This document shows positions 8,616-20,502 of a stretch of 64,000 bases of DNA, in pieces. Position 1 is the first letter of the stretch. The number at the start of each line of letters is the position of its first letter. The notes under the pieces were generated by a model, which did not search any database, was not told where the DNA came from, and saw only the letters and a program-made list of their open reading frames with translations. The DNA lies in NCBI GenBank assembly GCA_009763385.1, contig CM019829.1, forward strand, positions 39,966,339-40,030,338, written 5' to 3'. This DNA comes from Coix lacryma-jobi var. lacryma-jobi. Lineage: Eukaryota; Streptophyta; Magnoliopsida; Poales; Poaceae. The position numbers and the translations under genes were made by a program.

Positions 8616-10868
8616 CTAAAAATCCAGTTACAAGAGTTGCTGGATAAGGGCTTCATTCGCCCAAGTTCGTCTCCTTGGGGCTGTCCTGCAATCTTTGTGA
8701 AGAAGAAAGACAAGGGTCTCAGGTTATGCGTTGATTATCGCCCACTCAACGAAGTCACCATCAAAAATAAATACCCCTTGCCTCGTATTGACCTTCTTTT
8801 TGACCAGCTAGCTGGAGCCAGAGTATTCTCCAAAATTGACCTCAGATCTGGCTACCACCAAATAAAAATACGTCCCGAAGACATTCCTAAAACCGCTTTC
8901 ACTACTAGGTACGGCCTATATGAGTACCTGGTCATGTCCTTCGGTTTGACCAATGCCCCTGCCCACTTCATGTACCTCATGAACTCTGTATTCATGCCAG
9001 AGCTTGATAAATTTGTGGTCGTGTTCATTGACGACATCCTTGTCTACTCAAAAACCCCTGAAGAGCATGCCGAGCACCTTCGTATCGTTCTAACCCGCCT
9101 CAGAGATCATCAGCTTTATGCCAAGTTCAGTAAATGTGAGTTCTGGTTAGATCAGATACAGTTCCTTGGTCATGTTCTATCCGCTGAAGGTGTGTCAGTT
9201 GATCCCGGAAAGGTGGCAGACATTCTGGATTGGAAGCCACCTACCACTGTTCACGAAGTCCGCAGCTTCATGGGAATGGCTGGATATTATCGCCGTTTCA
9301 TCCCGGATTTCTCCAGGATCGCCAAGCCTATCACCGAGTTGTTAAAGAATTCTGTGAAGTTTGTCTGGTCACCAGCTTGCGAACAAGCCTTTCAGACATT
9401 AAAGAAACTGTTAACCACGTCACCAGTGCTAGCCCCGCCGAACATCGAAAAGCCCTTTGATGTCTACTGTGATGCATCTGGTACTGGTTTAGGCTGTGTT
9501 TTGATGCAAGAGGGACGAGTGATCGCTTATGCCTCACGGCAGCTTAAGCGACATGAAGAGAATTATCCAACCCATGATCTTGAGTTAGCAGCAGTGGTGC
9601 ATGCCTTAAAGATCTGGCGTCATTATTTGTTAGGTAGTACCTGTAATGTGTACACTGATCACAAAAGCCTGAAATATATCTTCACTCAAGAAGAACTGAA
9701 TATGAGACAGAGAAGATGGCTTGAGTTAATTAAGGACTATGATCTCGAAGTACATTACCATCCGGGTAAGGCGAATGTAGTCGCTGATGCGCTCAGTCGC
9801 AAGTCATACTGCAACTGTCTGGTGATGAAACCCTGTAATTCTTCCCTATGTTATGAACTAGAAAAGCTGGGTATTGAAATGGTTCCACAAGGAACTCTGA
9901 ATAATATCAGGATAGAAACCCCTATCAGGGAACAGATCATCACTGCACAGAAAGATAACCCTGGAATCAAGCACATCATCGAAAGGGTCCGAGCCGGAAA
10001 AGCGGATTGTTTCAGGATTGATGATGCGGGGGTGGTTTGGTTCAAGAACCGACTGGTAGTTCCCAAAGTGCCTGAGTTGAGACAGTCAATCCTTGATGAA
10101 GCACATTTGACTAGATTCTCCATCCACCCCGGCAGCAACAAGATGTACCAGGACTTGAGGCAGAGATTCTGGTGGACAAAGATGAAGATTGAGATCGCCC
10201 GATATGTCGATCACTGTGATACTTGTCAGAAAGTCAAAGCTGTGCACATGAAGCCCGGAGGAGAATTGCAACCTTTACCTGTACCTGCTTGGAAATGGGA
10301 CGATATCAGTATGGATTTTATCAATGGGCTACCCAAGACACAAAGAGGTTTTGATTCCATTTGGGTGATCGTGGATCGCCTCACTAAGCAAGCTCACTTC
10401 TTGCCAGTCAAAACCAGCTACACCGTCCCCACTTATGCCACTTTGTACAAGAACAACATAGTAAAACTCCATGGCATACCCAAGACCATTGTCTCTGATC
10501 ATGGTACTCAGTTTGTCGCAAAGTTCTGGAAAGCGTTCCATACCTCACTTGGAACCAAGCTATTGCATAGCACGGCATATCATCCGCAAACGGACGGACA
10601 AACTGAGCGAGTCAACCAAGTGTTAGAGGATATGTTGAGAGCCTGCGTGCTCACCTTCGCAGATACTTGGGATGACTGTTTGCCCTTGGCAGAATTCTCA
10701 TATAATAATAGTTATCAAGAAAGCATCAAGATGGCACCCTTTGAAGCACTGTACGGTCGTCGCTGTCGTACACCTCTCAGTTGGTCTGAACCCGGAGAAA
10801 GGGAATTCTTTGGAGTTGACCTAGTAAAAGATATGGAAGAAAAGTCAAGCAGATACAAGAGAATATGA
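8616..10868 (+). pseudogene. Chromovirus pol: reverse transcriptase, RNase H, integrase
   Basis: Continues in the gag frame after the TAG. RT has the VDYRPLNEVT block and the catalytic FIDD (bases 9024-9035); RNase H has DASGTGLGCVL and YTDHKSL; integrase has the zinc-binding H/H/C/C segment (HCDTCQKVK) and the DDE core, with acidic residues in MDFINGL, SDHGTQF and QTERVN. The histidine in SDHG stands where plant gypsy integrases usually have arginine and may be a CpG-type change. The frame is lost at about 10838, where one A seems missing from an A run, and stops at 10868. Reverse transcription and integration would have been its roles; this copy cannot make the full protein. Confidence 0.93.
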
Positions 10869-11356
10869 AAATTGCGCAGTCTTGACAGAAGAGCTATGCG
10901 GACAAAAGACGTCGACCTTTGAAGTTCCAGATCGGGGATTATGCGTACCTGAAGGTCTCACCCACCAAAGGAGTTACTCGTTTCGGAGTCAAGGGGAAGT
11001 TAGCACCATGCTATATTGGTCCCTTTGAAATTTTGGAACGCTGTGGCAAGGTAGCTTACAAACTAAGATTGCCCGATCATCTTTCCGCCGTCCATAATGT
11101 GTTTCACGTCTCCCAACTCAAGAAGTGTCTCCGAGTACCCGAACACGTGGTGGAAGTTGAAGGTGTTGAGTTAGAACCCGATCTGTCATACTCTGAATAT
11201 CCAGTTCGCGTGTTGGATTACAAGGATCGTGTTACCCGGAGGACTACCACAAGATGGTACAAGATCCAGTGGAACCAACACTCTGAAGAAGAAGCCACTT
11301 GGGAATCGGAAGACTTCTTAGCAAAGAACTATCCCGGCTTTCTCGATACTCTGTAG
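10826..11356 (+). pseudogene. Integrase C-terminus with chromodomain, frameshifted
   Basis: Carries the end of the integrase in a different phase from 8616-10868. A TGA at 10883-10885 (CGA to TGA by its context) adds a second lesion; an ATG lies at 10919. The GPFEILER and HNVFHVSQLK blocks are the usual integrase tail. The last 50 residues (SEYPVRVLDYKDR ... IQWNQHSEEEATWE) form a chromodomain. Against HP1-type chromodomains, an aromatic Y and W line up with two cage residues, while the third cage position looks like H. In chromoviruses this domain is thought to steer integration to marked chromatin. Confidence 0.9.
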
Positions 11357-11411
11357 ATATAAGGTTTTACCCTTGTCCTTCTTAAGACGTAGAATCTCGG
11401 GGCGAGATTTC

Positions 11412-11427
11412 TTTTAGAGGGGAAGGC
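11412..11427 (+). other. Polypurine tract, chromovirus
   Basis: TTTTAGAGGGGAAGGC directly before the 3' LTR, the expected plus-strand primer position. Confidence 0.8.
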
Positions 11428-14400
11428 TGTAACACCTCTGGTGATTAGTTTGTATTTAACCTGACATGTCATCATCTTAAGTCATAATCATTCTTGTCAT
11501 GCATTAATGTTTGTCTAATGATTGCTTGCCTTTACCCTTCCTAAAGGTATTTTGTGTGTAGTGATTCCTTTTTCTAAAAACCCTAAAAGCCCAAATCTTC
11601 CTATAAGGGCAAAATGGTAATTTCACCTCTGTGCCTGGCTTTGTGTAATTCTTGTGCAGTTTAGTGTCTTGAAGCTTTGTTGTGTTGTTCAAAAACCAAA
11701 ATCAAAAACAGATTTCAATTTCTTTTTTTTTTAAAAAAACCCTGATTTCCAAACCCTGGTTTTTACCCCTCTTTTATTAATTTAAGAACAATTCAAAATT
11801 TGGAGCTGGTCCAAAAAGCAAAGTTGTAGATCTGATCAGGAGAAACAACTTTGGTATTTACAAATTTTCAAGTTTCTGTACAAAGTTTGAAGTAATTTCA
11901 AAGTCATTCAAACTCTAGTTTTTGTTCCCTTTTAGCTTTCAAAATTATTTCAAAAACTAATGAGTTTCAGAAAAAGTGTACAATAGAAAAGTTATAGGTT
12001 TTGACAAAAGGAACAACTTGCATGTTTACAGATTTTTAACTTTCAATATAAAATCAAAAGTAATTTTGAATTTATTAAAATCCCAGAAGTGTCCCCTTTT
12101 CAAATTTCAAATGTGATTCAAAAACTATTTGGATTTTGAGAATGTTCATTTTGACAAAGTTGTAGATCTCCTTTTTCTGCACAACTTTGGTATTTTGAGT
12201 TTTTGCTGCTCAGTTCAAAATTTGGAAGTACTTTGCAAAATACAGAAATCAATTCTATGTCAAACCCTAGACCTAGCCCTGTTCATCTTCAACCTAGGGA
12301 CAGGGGGGGGCCCGGCCATGGCCACCCCGCCGGAGCTGCGCGCGCCACGCGCCTGGCAGCCGCCCGCCTGCTCCCGACCCGTCGCCCTTGACCGCGCCAT
12401 CATGCCGCACCCGCACCCGCACGCGCGAAGCGCTGACCCTCGCCCGTCCCCCACTGCTCCCAGCACGTCGCCGCCGCGTGGCCGTCGCCGGCGAGCGCAC
12501 GCCCGGCCCCTGAGCAGACTTCCGTCCTTTCTTCATTATGGTTTCGCAAGCACGCGACGCGGCCGATCTTATCCACCCTTGCGCACCTCTTATCCGCCCC
12601 TGAGCACGGCTATAAAAGCCACCCGCCGGCCGCCGTTCTTCCGCCACCAGCGAGCTCTGTGAACCCGAGCCACCAAGCCTCCCCAGAGCCCGCCGAAGCC
12701 GCCGTTGCCTTCGTCTTGAGCTTCTCCACCTTTCCAAACCACAAATTTCACCCCTCCGCCCCTCCTATAGCCGGCGCAAGCGATTCTTCTCTGACTCTGG
12801 CGAACAGTCTTGCCGCGGTAAGCAGCAAAATTCGTCGCCGTGGGTTTTCTTCTCATCCATCCGACCCCCGCCCTCTCTTCCTCATCTTGGTGCGCTCCTA
12901 ACCGCTCCTCGGCGATCTCTTTTGGTGGACAGAACCGCCGGCACGCCGCTCGCCGCCGAGAGAGCTCCGCCGAAGCACCGCCAACGTCGAGCTCACTCCT
13001 TCGACCCTTGTTCAGCCCCGCCGAGCCCTGCCTCCGACCCGTGGTAAGCACTCAAAGCCCCCCCGGTCTCTACTTTCACGACGCAAAGCTCGAGCCAGGC
13101 CTCGAGTGGATACGCGTTCACCGTTAGCTCGAGCCAGGCCTCGAGCACACGTTTCCCGTCTCGCTCGAGCCAGGCCTCGAGCGGACACACTCACCACTTC
13201 GCTCGAGCCAGGCCTCGAGCAAACACACACCCTCACCGGCTCGCTCGAGCCAGGCCTCGAGCGGACTCACACACCCACACCGCTTCGCTCGAGCCAGGCC
13301 TCGAGCAAGCACTCACACACTGTCTAGCTCGAGCCAGGTCTCGAGTAGACACACACCCTCACCACTTCGCCGAGCCTAGCCTCGAGCAAGCGTGCACCCC
13401 CCGCTTCCCCCGAGCCAAGCCTCGAACGAACCCGCGTTTCCGTCTCGCCCGAGCCTCCCAGCCAGGCCTCGGACGGACGATTGTTTCCGTCTCGCCCGAG
13501 CCTCCCAGCCAGGCCTCGGACGGACGATTGTTTCCGTCTCGCCCGACCCTCCCAGCCAGGCCTCGGACGGACGATTGTTTCCGTCTCACTCGAGTTTCCT
13601 AGCCAGGCCTCGGACGAAGCGGTTGTTTTCCGTTTTGCCCGAGCCTCCGCGTCAGGCCGCGGGCAACTTTGTGTCTGTTCTAAAAGTTAATTACTCGATA
13701 GAGAGTTGTACTCTAGAATCTGTGGTTTTGCCCTGTGTTGCATTGTTCATGTCAGCATCCTCATTAGCATACATCATTGCATCCGTGTAGTGACCGAAGG
13801 AGAAGGTGTCAAAGTCGAGGCAGCTGCTGATGAACCGATACCCGAGGCGACTCCGAGCTCTGACACCTGCACTGCCGACCCCGCGTCTGTCCTTTTTGCT
13901 CTTCAAGGCAAGCCCCGGTGCATTTAACCCTTCCTTGCTTTTATAAAGGTTTACTTAAAATGCTTTGAGTTAAACTACTGCATTAGGTTATAGGAGTTGT
14001 GTGTTGACCTATTTCTTGCACTATTTACCCCACCAGAATATCCACCTGCCCTGTTTTAAAAACTATTTGCAAAATGCTTAGTGGTGCTATATAATAGATT
14101 TGCAATAAAAATGCCAATTTCAAAAGTGTGATCACTTAAAGAATTTTATGGGAATTTTGCTTTACTCCCCGGCCATTGGCTCGGTATCTGATCCGTACCT
14201 AGTCAATTGCGAGGAGAGGTTGTCCGAGCGTACGGTGCCGTCATGTTGTAGTCCGGGACTCAACAGTTGACACCGACCGGGACAGGGTTGAAAAACTGAC
14301 AGGACTATTACGCTCGGGTGAGATATAACCGAGGTATAGTTCTGGCAGAAAAATTAGGGACCATCCGTATGGGGGCCTGCTGGTCAAGACTTGTAACTAT

Positions 14401-15382
14401 TCACATACTTCGGAAAGCTCTGGCTCCGAGGACTCCTTTATTGGGACCGACAACCGCGCACTGGGATTGGCGAGATGGCGGAAGTAGCTTGTACCCACGT
14501 GGTCGTCGTACCTGGATATGAGTGGTGTACTGTACTTCCGGGTGGCGTAGGACCGGGTCCAATCTTGGAGGAATCGTGGAAGACGAGTGGGCATATGCAA
14601 GCTTGGGTGCTACATATGCAGTGTGGATAGGGATCCTCAGCTGAGTATTATTTATCCGGATTAACGTTGCTCCTCGGTTATGGAGACTTGGTCACTGACT
14701 GTCAACGGAGAGTGGTTCTCAACTAGGAATGTTTTGAAAGGTAAAATGAATCATGAACAATGAAGAATTGAAAAATACTTGAATCTTTCAAAAAAAATAG
14801 AACAAGGTTTTACAAAAAATGCTTTTCTGCAAAATACTTGATCTTGCTTAAGCCTTACCATGACTACCCTAAGCCTCTCATCCCTGAGTCTTCTTCCTTT
14901 TTCTTTAGTCGGGTTAGTCTTGTTGAGTACCCCAGTACTCAGGGTTTCGTTACCCATGCGGCAGGTATGACTGAGTCCCCGATGTGTCTTGCGCCCTGCT
15001 GCATGACCATCATCCAGGAAGAGGCCGATGAGGCCGAAGAATAAATGTGCACCCTCGGGCTGGGTGATTACAAGTATCTTTATTTCGTTGTACTCCGCTA
15101 CGTTGCCTATTTTCGATTATACGAACATAGTTTGTAATAACTGCACCGCTCATCTTTTGGAACCTCGGTTTGTAAAACTAATGGTATTTAAGTCTTCCGC
15201 TCTGTATTCCGATGTTATTTGTAAAAGTATCCAATGCTGTAACCGAAAGGTGAGATGATCCTGCGGACAATGGGCACTAATGCAGCCCGGTGACGAACTG
15301 CCTTGGTCACGTGGAACATAGGTTCGGCTGTCAGAGGTTGACAGGGACCCGTGGGCCATGGGATTAAGACCGTTCCGTCATA
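11428..15382 (+). repeat. 3' LTR of the chromovirus
   Basis: About 3955 bp, near-identical to the 5' LTR. TATA box at 12611-12618, hairpin array from 13088, 47-bp units from 13447. It is shorter than the 5' LTR by about 38 bp, mostly one 47-bp unit. It ends at 15382, followed by GGGAG. Confidence 0.93.
13088..13665 (+). repeat. Hairpin and 47-bp tandem arrays in 3' LTR
   Basis: Counterpart of 3391-4014. The GCTCGAG-type units match the 5' LTR in number and order; three rather than four close 47-bp units follow at 13447-13587. Confidence 0.85.
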
Positions 15383-15387
15383 GGGAG

Positions 15388-15437
15388 CTTAAACGAAGAT
15401 AAATTCGACACGGACTCAACCGATACACCGATTGCCT
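15388..15437 (-). other. Leader of minus-strand gypsy element, PBS side
   Basis: Joins to 1738 once the chromovirus and one GGGAG are set aside, giving a leader of about 180 nt between PBS and gag. Nothing else seen in it. Confidence 0.65.
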
Positions 15438-15455
15438 TCCCCGGCAATGGCGCCA
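15438..15455 (-). other. Primer binding site (tRNA-Asp type), minus gypsy element
   Basis: On the minus strand the bases read TGGCGCCATTGCCGGGGA, close to the tRNA-Asp PBS (TGGCGCCGTTGCC) typical of Athila/Tat-group elements. Four bases (GAAA on the plus strand) separate it from the LTR end at 15460. Two degenerate copies lie within the LTR at 15508 and 15580. Confidence 0.8.
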
Positions 15456-16886
15456 GAAATGCTTGTTGGTAGTTCTTAACTTCACTAAAGATAGAGCTAG
15501 GCAACTATCCTCGGTAACGGCCCAGAAATGCTTGTTGACACTTGCCAACGTCGTTACTAGGAGTAGACTATGGAATCTATCCCTGGCAACGGCGCAAGAA
15601 ATGCTTGAAGCAAGTCCAGTCACTATACCTAAAGGAGTGAAGCTAAAGCAGCTATCTACTAATGTCAAATGGGGTTGTCAATCACGACACTAGTAGGAGC
15701 TAGCTAGCGAGAATGCAATCTACCAGGAGGAGATTCTGCAAGCGCACAGAACTATCGTAGTAGCACTTCGCCTGGGAGTACCAGGTGTCAATTTATTTGA
15801 TCCCAAGGGAAGGCTAGGGTGGTGTATGAGTCGAGTCAAGGAGGGGATGAGAATCGAAGAATAAGAAAAGGGAAAAGGAGAAAAGAGGAGATGAAAGGGA
15901 TGAGAGAGGATGAGAGGCTAGAAAGAATATATGGATGGATAGGTAAGGATGAATGAAATGGCTAAGGTAAGGTGGATAAATAGGTAGATGGATAGAATGG
16001 GATAACTAAAGATAACTAATATAACTAACTAATAACTAATAACTACTCCTAGGTAACTATGAAGCAAGATAACTTCGAAGCAAGATAACTACGAAGCAAG
16101 ATAGGCAAATGCCAAACAAGCAACCAAGTTAAATAAAGTTTTATTCCTATCTTGTCAAGTACCGAGGCGTACTAGCCTTTACCACTGACCTAGGTTGAAC
16201 GCTAGCACAACGAGCCTTACTGTTAAACTAGGCCAACTACGTGGTGGAATTCAAGGCGCACAGGGCTGTCACCACCTGCTTGCTACCACAGCTATCCGGG
16301 GGTCCAGCCGTATCTGAAGGTAAGTCTATAACTAAGCACCACGTTTAATTATATTCTAACTATCTCTACCCTAGCTTTGAATAGAGACACCCTTGCGGAC
16401 GTCAGAGCAAATACTTGACTTAATAAGATAAACACTAAACTAACTAAGCAACCTATTGGCAAAGATCAAACACTAAGCACACTAGAGATTAACTACTATG
16501 GCTAAGTGAATTGAACTGTAGGATAACTAGGCACTCAAGCAATCAATCAAGTATACTACTCAATACTGGTAAGTAGAATAAAGTAATACTTGAAATGATG
16601 AACTAGAATATAGTAAAGTGCTTGAATAACAAGAGCAAAACCTGAACTGGAGATGAAGGAAGACTCTTCCCAGCTCCAGGACCGATCACTCGCACGCTTC
16701 TACTCTTGAGCTAAGCCTTGAGCAGCGCTACCGCGAGGGCAATGAGGCAAGGATGCCTTGCTCTACTAGCTACCTACTTGCCTAAGCTTGGCTAAATCCT
16801 AAGCTATTAGCCTTGCTTTCTTTGCTTCCTTACTTCTTTGCTTTCTTGCTTCTCTTGCTTGAAATGAAGTGACGCCTCCAGGGGGG

Positions 16887-16894
16887 TATTTATA
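16887..16894 (-). promoter_or_regulatory. TATA box of minus gypsy LTR
   Basis: Reads CTATAAATAC on the minus strand across 16886-16895, followed by a GC-rich stretch upstream (toward 17280). Transcription would run leftward through the PBS into gag. Confidence 0.6.
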
Positions 16895-17218
16895 GCCTTG
16901 TGGAGTGAGGGGGGTACTTATAGGGGGCAGCCAACTGACCTAGGGCAAACCCTAGTGGCGGGCGCCAGCCCTAGGTGGCGGCTGCCACCCCCCTGGCCGT
17001 TGGATGCACCGTCATTGATCCTACGGCCTCCAGGGACTCCTCCAAGGCGGTGGTTATGTCGGTTGCATGTCTAGATAACCGTCATTCGGTCATGATCCAC
17101 GCCACTCCCCTCCTGAGCCCTTCGATGCCACTGACCTAGTGACCAAGGGCCAAGATTTGGCCCTGGGGTGGTCACATGGATCAGTGACGTGGCAGGGGGG
17201 AAGTTTGGGCCTCTCCTT

Positions 17219-17276
17219 GTGGCGGGCGCCACCTAGGGGTGGCGGGCGCCACCTAGGGGTGGCGGGCGCCACAACA
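17219..17276. repeat. Three-copy palindromic minisatellite in LTR
   Basis: Three units of about 20 bp, each with GTGGCGGGCGCCAC, in which GGCGCC is palindromic. A related GGCGGGCGCCA occurs at 16961. Confidence 0.75.
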
Positions 17277-17482
17277 CTAGGGCCCAAATGGGTCCTGCTG
17301 AGTGGGCTTGGCCTTTGGTGGTTCAAATATCCAAATTTGGTTCAAATCCTGCATTCAAATCAAAATCTATGGACATGTGGAATTCGGTTAGTTTGAAACC
17401 TATTTGACTACATTTCATGCCTTTTTGGTGAATTTTAGGGTAAAATGTTGATGGTAAAACATGTGTTTAAGGACCATCAACA

Positions 17483-18306
17483 CTAATCTAAGAGCAAACA
17501 GATTCCATCTAACATGTCTATTACGGCTGTATTTCCGAACCCCACTAATATACATGATATATTAGTTTTGTTTGATCTTAAGCCAAATCATGGCTTTAAC
17601 GGATAGATCTTGTTCGTGCCTCATGGACCCTGCATCGGCTGAAATAGCTGATTCAGTTATACTTTCTTCATAGTGTGTACTTTTAAGTGGTTTGAAATTA
17701 ACGGATCTACTCTTTGTACGAGACGTGATCTAGCTTAGTCATCATTATGGTTGTACGGAGACACCCCACTGTTGATGTTTAAGCTATTTTACCGATCTAT
17801 TTATTATTATGGCTGCATGGAGACACCCCACTGTTAATGAATAGAACTGCTTGTGCAATTAGTCGATATGTTAATTTCATGTTGCTTAGACGTACACATA
17901 GATCTTTATTTCTTTTAAACATCTTTTAAGCTCATCGGCTGTTTGTTTATTCTGAGTGCTCCTTTATATATTTCATAGCCGATATGTTTCACATCTTTTC
18001 CAACACTCTTATACAAGTCTCTTGGCAGTTGACTTTGTAGTCAATGTCCTATCAGCAATGGCTATATCAGAGCCGTATATTTTTGTAACTGTCTAGCACA
18101 AAACCGGCAGGTTCTACGATTTAACAATCTTTTTCTTCTCCTTGTCAATTACATGTCAAACTGACTGGCACGCCCGAAGTCGATCTCACTAAGATTCGGC
18201 TCCACCACCCGTTGAAGGTTCAGGAGGTCAAGACCTTGCTCCGCACCCCTTTGAGGACCGTGTGCTCGAGTGTATTGGTGTGACCGACCGAGATTTTAAG
18301 TCAACA
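17483..18306 (+). repeat. Tat-1 5' LTR, 3' part
   Basis: Homologous to 40444-41267. It ends AAGTCAACA just before the PBS. Repeated phrases such as ATTATGG(T/C)TG(T/C)A(C/T)GGAGACACCCCACTGTT occur at about 17743 and 17808, a short internal duplication. No coding signal. Confidence 0.85.
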
Positions 18307-18314
18307 CATTCTTT

Positions 18315-18332
18315 TGGCACACCTAGTGGGAC
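18315..18332 (+). other. Primer binding site of Tat-1
   Basis: TGGCACACCTAGTGGGAC, eight bases after the LTR. Tat-2 carries the related TGGCACGCCCGGTGGGAC at 58928-58945 on the minus strand. I do not assign the tRNA. Confidence 0.65.
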
Positions 18333-18340
18333 AGCCGATT

Positions 18341-19837
18341 ATGAGTAATAACATGTACTCATTGGCTACAAAAATAGCTCCTCATGCAAGGCGCATCACT
18401 AGAGACTTCAATGCACCACCATATCAGGGGAGCGTAGCACCTGGTGATATCCCTCAAGGGTATCATTATGTCTCGGATTTTTATACCTTGGATGCTCAAG
18501 AGAACTCGGGATATAATGGCAACACTTTCGGGGGGCAGAACATCGGCTATCAAAAGCCGGTGAACCAAATTGATCAACTGATGAGTCAGGTAACTGATCT
18601 GGTTCAGAAGCAATTTGGCTTGACGCCAAAATCTACAGTGACCAGCTACAAAAAGCAATATCCAGAATGGTTTGATCAAGTTGTTCTTCCTACAAGATAT
18701 AGAATCCCTGATTTTACCAAATTTACAGGAACCGGCTCAGTAACAACCATGGAACACATAACCCAGTTTCTGGTCCAGCTTGGGGAGATTGGTGATGAGC
18801 AAGCACTTAAAGTCAGAATGTTCCCTCTCTCTCTATCTGGTTCGGCTTTTTCATGGTTTTCATCTCTGCCACCCAATTCCATTCAGAGCTGGGAGGATTT
18901 GGAAGACAGATTCCATAAATATTTTGACCTTGGAGTATTGGAGAAAGGCCTAGTGGACTTAATCGATACAAGGCAAATGAATAATGAGTCTGGATGCCAG
19001 TACCTCCAAAGATTCAGAGAGATGAAGAATCAATGCTACTCCTTATCATTGTCAGACCTAGAGGTGATTAACATTGCAATTCGAGGATTGATACCTGCTA
19101 TCAGAGAAAAAATCAGTTTTGGTTGTAACAATATGGCCGATTTAGCTAAAAAGATAGCAAGTATTGATGCCTAAAATCGGTACAATCAAGTCTTTAAACC
19201 CAAGAAAGCCTACAATGCAGAAAGCCATTTCTTCTTGGAAGATGAAAACAATAATTCAGGAGGTGAAAGTGATGAAGAAGTGGCTGCTATAGATTGGTCT
19301 TGGAAGAACAATGAGTACATACCTTGGGCGAAGGCTAAAAATACCGAGAAGGATGTAAAGTATAACTTTGATATCAATAAGGCCAACAAAATATTTGACT
19401 ATTTAGTAGAAAAAGGTCAGATCAAATTGACTGGGAACCATACTATCCCATCGGCTGAGGAGCTTAAAGATAAAAGGTACTGTAAATTTCATAATTCTGG
19501 TACCCATACTACTAACGATTGCCGAGTTTTCAGAGATATGATCCAAAGGGCTATCGTTAAAGGAAGGATTGGCCTAGAAAAGGCCAAAGGCATGAGCATC
19601 AACGACCATCCTTTCCCACAGAACATGGTAGCTCCAACACCTCAGAGTGAAATTAAGGTGTTGACTTCTGACAAAGCCAAGGCAGCTGGGACAGTTGATC
19701 CAAAGAGGCAGCTAACAACCAAGGGGTATCAGGAGATGAAAGGGAAGGAAAACAATGGTCAACATGATCAACCTGAGACTTCAAAGGCTGGTGAAGCAAG
19801 AAGGCATCCAACTGTCAGAATCTTACTGAACAAGTGA
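18341..19837 (+). pseudogene. Tat-1 gag
   Basis: From the ATG after the PBS. The frame is open to a TAA at 19172-19174, resumes in the same frame, and runs to a TGA at 19835-19837. It has the gag capsid segments PEWFDQVVLP, FPLSLSGSAFSWFSSLP and QYLQRFREMKNQCYSL, then an acidic linker and a CKFHNSGTHTTNDC segment that resembles a zinc knuckle (C-x3-H-x4-H-x4-C spacing by eye). Further same-frame remnants to about 20070 include a second cysteine-rich stretch (NCPECSDQYREY). Several nonsense codons inactivate it. Confidence 0.85.
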
Positions 19838-20502
19838 CAACGTCAGAAGGAAAGGAGCCAAATGCAAAAGGAAAGGGATGAACAAGAATATCAAGAGTGA
19901 CTCAAGGAAGAAGAGTATAGGAGGTCTCATGAAGAAGGAAGACGCATCAGAGATGAAGAAAAGAATCATTGGGACTGTCCCTTCTTCAGGCATTGTTGGA
20001 ATGATGGCTTAAAGCTTCCCACTCTTCGTAATTGTCCAGAATGCAGTGATCAGTATCGAGAGTATAGGTAGTCGAGAGACAACCGCCGATCTGTGCATGA
20101 AAGGTTAAGGTTTGAAAATACAGATCAGCGCAAAAAAATGAAAATGTTCATAATCGGCTTGGAGCAAGGTTAGCCGATCATGATCATCCTTGGCAAGAGG
20201 GGCAATGGTGTCCTGGTGGCTTGACCAAAAGCCAGAAGCGACGGGTTCAAAGGTTAAGAAATGATGAAATCCAAAAGAAGAAACCCAAAGTCTGGCAAGT
20301 AAAGCAGATAGCCGATCAGGGTGAGTCATCGGCTAATATCGCTGCTCTGTTCATGTTACCTGCTGAATTTAGATCCTCTGACCATGAAGAATAATCTGAT
20401 GGTGAAGAAGCAATAGCTCAGTGGATCTATCAAGCAGAAGAGGCCACGTTTCAAAAACCCGAGAAACATTCCCATTTAAAAGCAGGAAGGCCTCTGAATA
20501 GG

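Larger units (their letters stand above)
1739..15382 (+). mobile_element. Complete Tekay/Del-type chromovirus (Ty3/gypsy), 13.6 kb
   Basis: Full-length LTR retrotransposon flanked by a perfect 5-bp duplication, GGGAG at 1734-1738 and 15383-15387. Order: 5' LTR 1739-5731, PBS 5735-5746, H3-tail-like frame 6072-6677, gag-protease, RT, RNase H, integrase with chromodomain, polypurine tract 11412-11427, 3' LTR 11428-15382. LTRs of about 4 kb and a C-terminal chromodomain fit the Tekay (Del) lineage of plant chromoviruses. The two LTRs are very similar, so insertion was probably recent, but gag-pol has two nonsense codons and a frameshift and this copy is not autonomous. The LTR appears to begin TG and end CATA rather than CA, a boundary chosen because it makes the target duplication perfect. 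Confidence 0.92.
15460..17482 (-). repeat. 5' LTR of minus-strand Athila/Tat-group gypsy element
   Basis: About 2.0 kb, starting on the minus strand TGTTGATGGTCCTTAAACAC at 17482 and ending next to the PBS. It contains a TATA box, a polypurine-rich stretch (15840-16000), and a three-copy minisatellite of GTGGCGGGCGCCAC units (17220-17275). The far end of the element is outside the window. Its left neighbour at 17483 is the middle of the Tat-1 LTR, so it inserted there. Confidence 0.82.
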
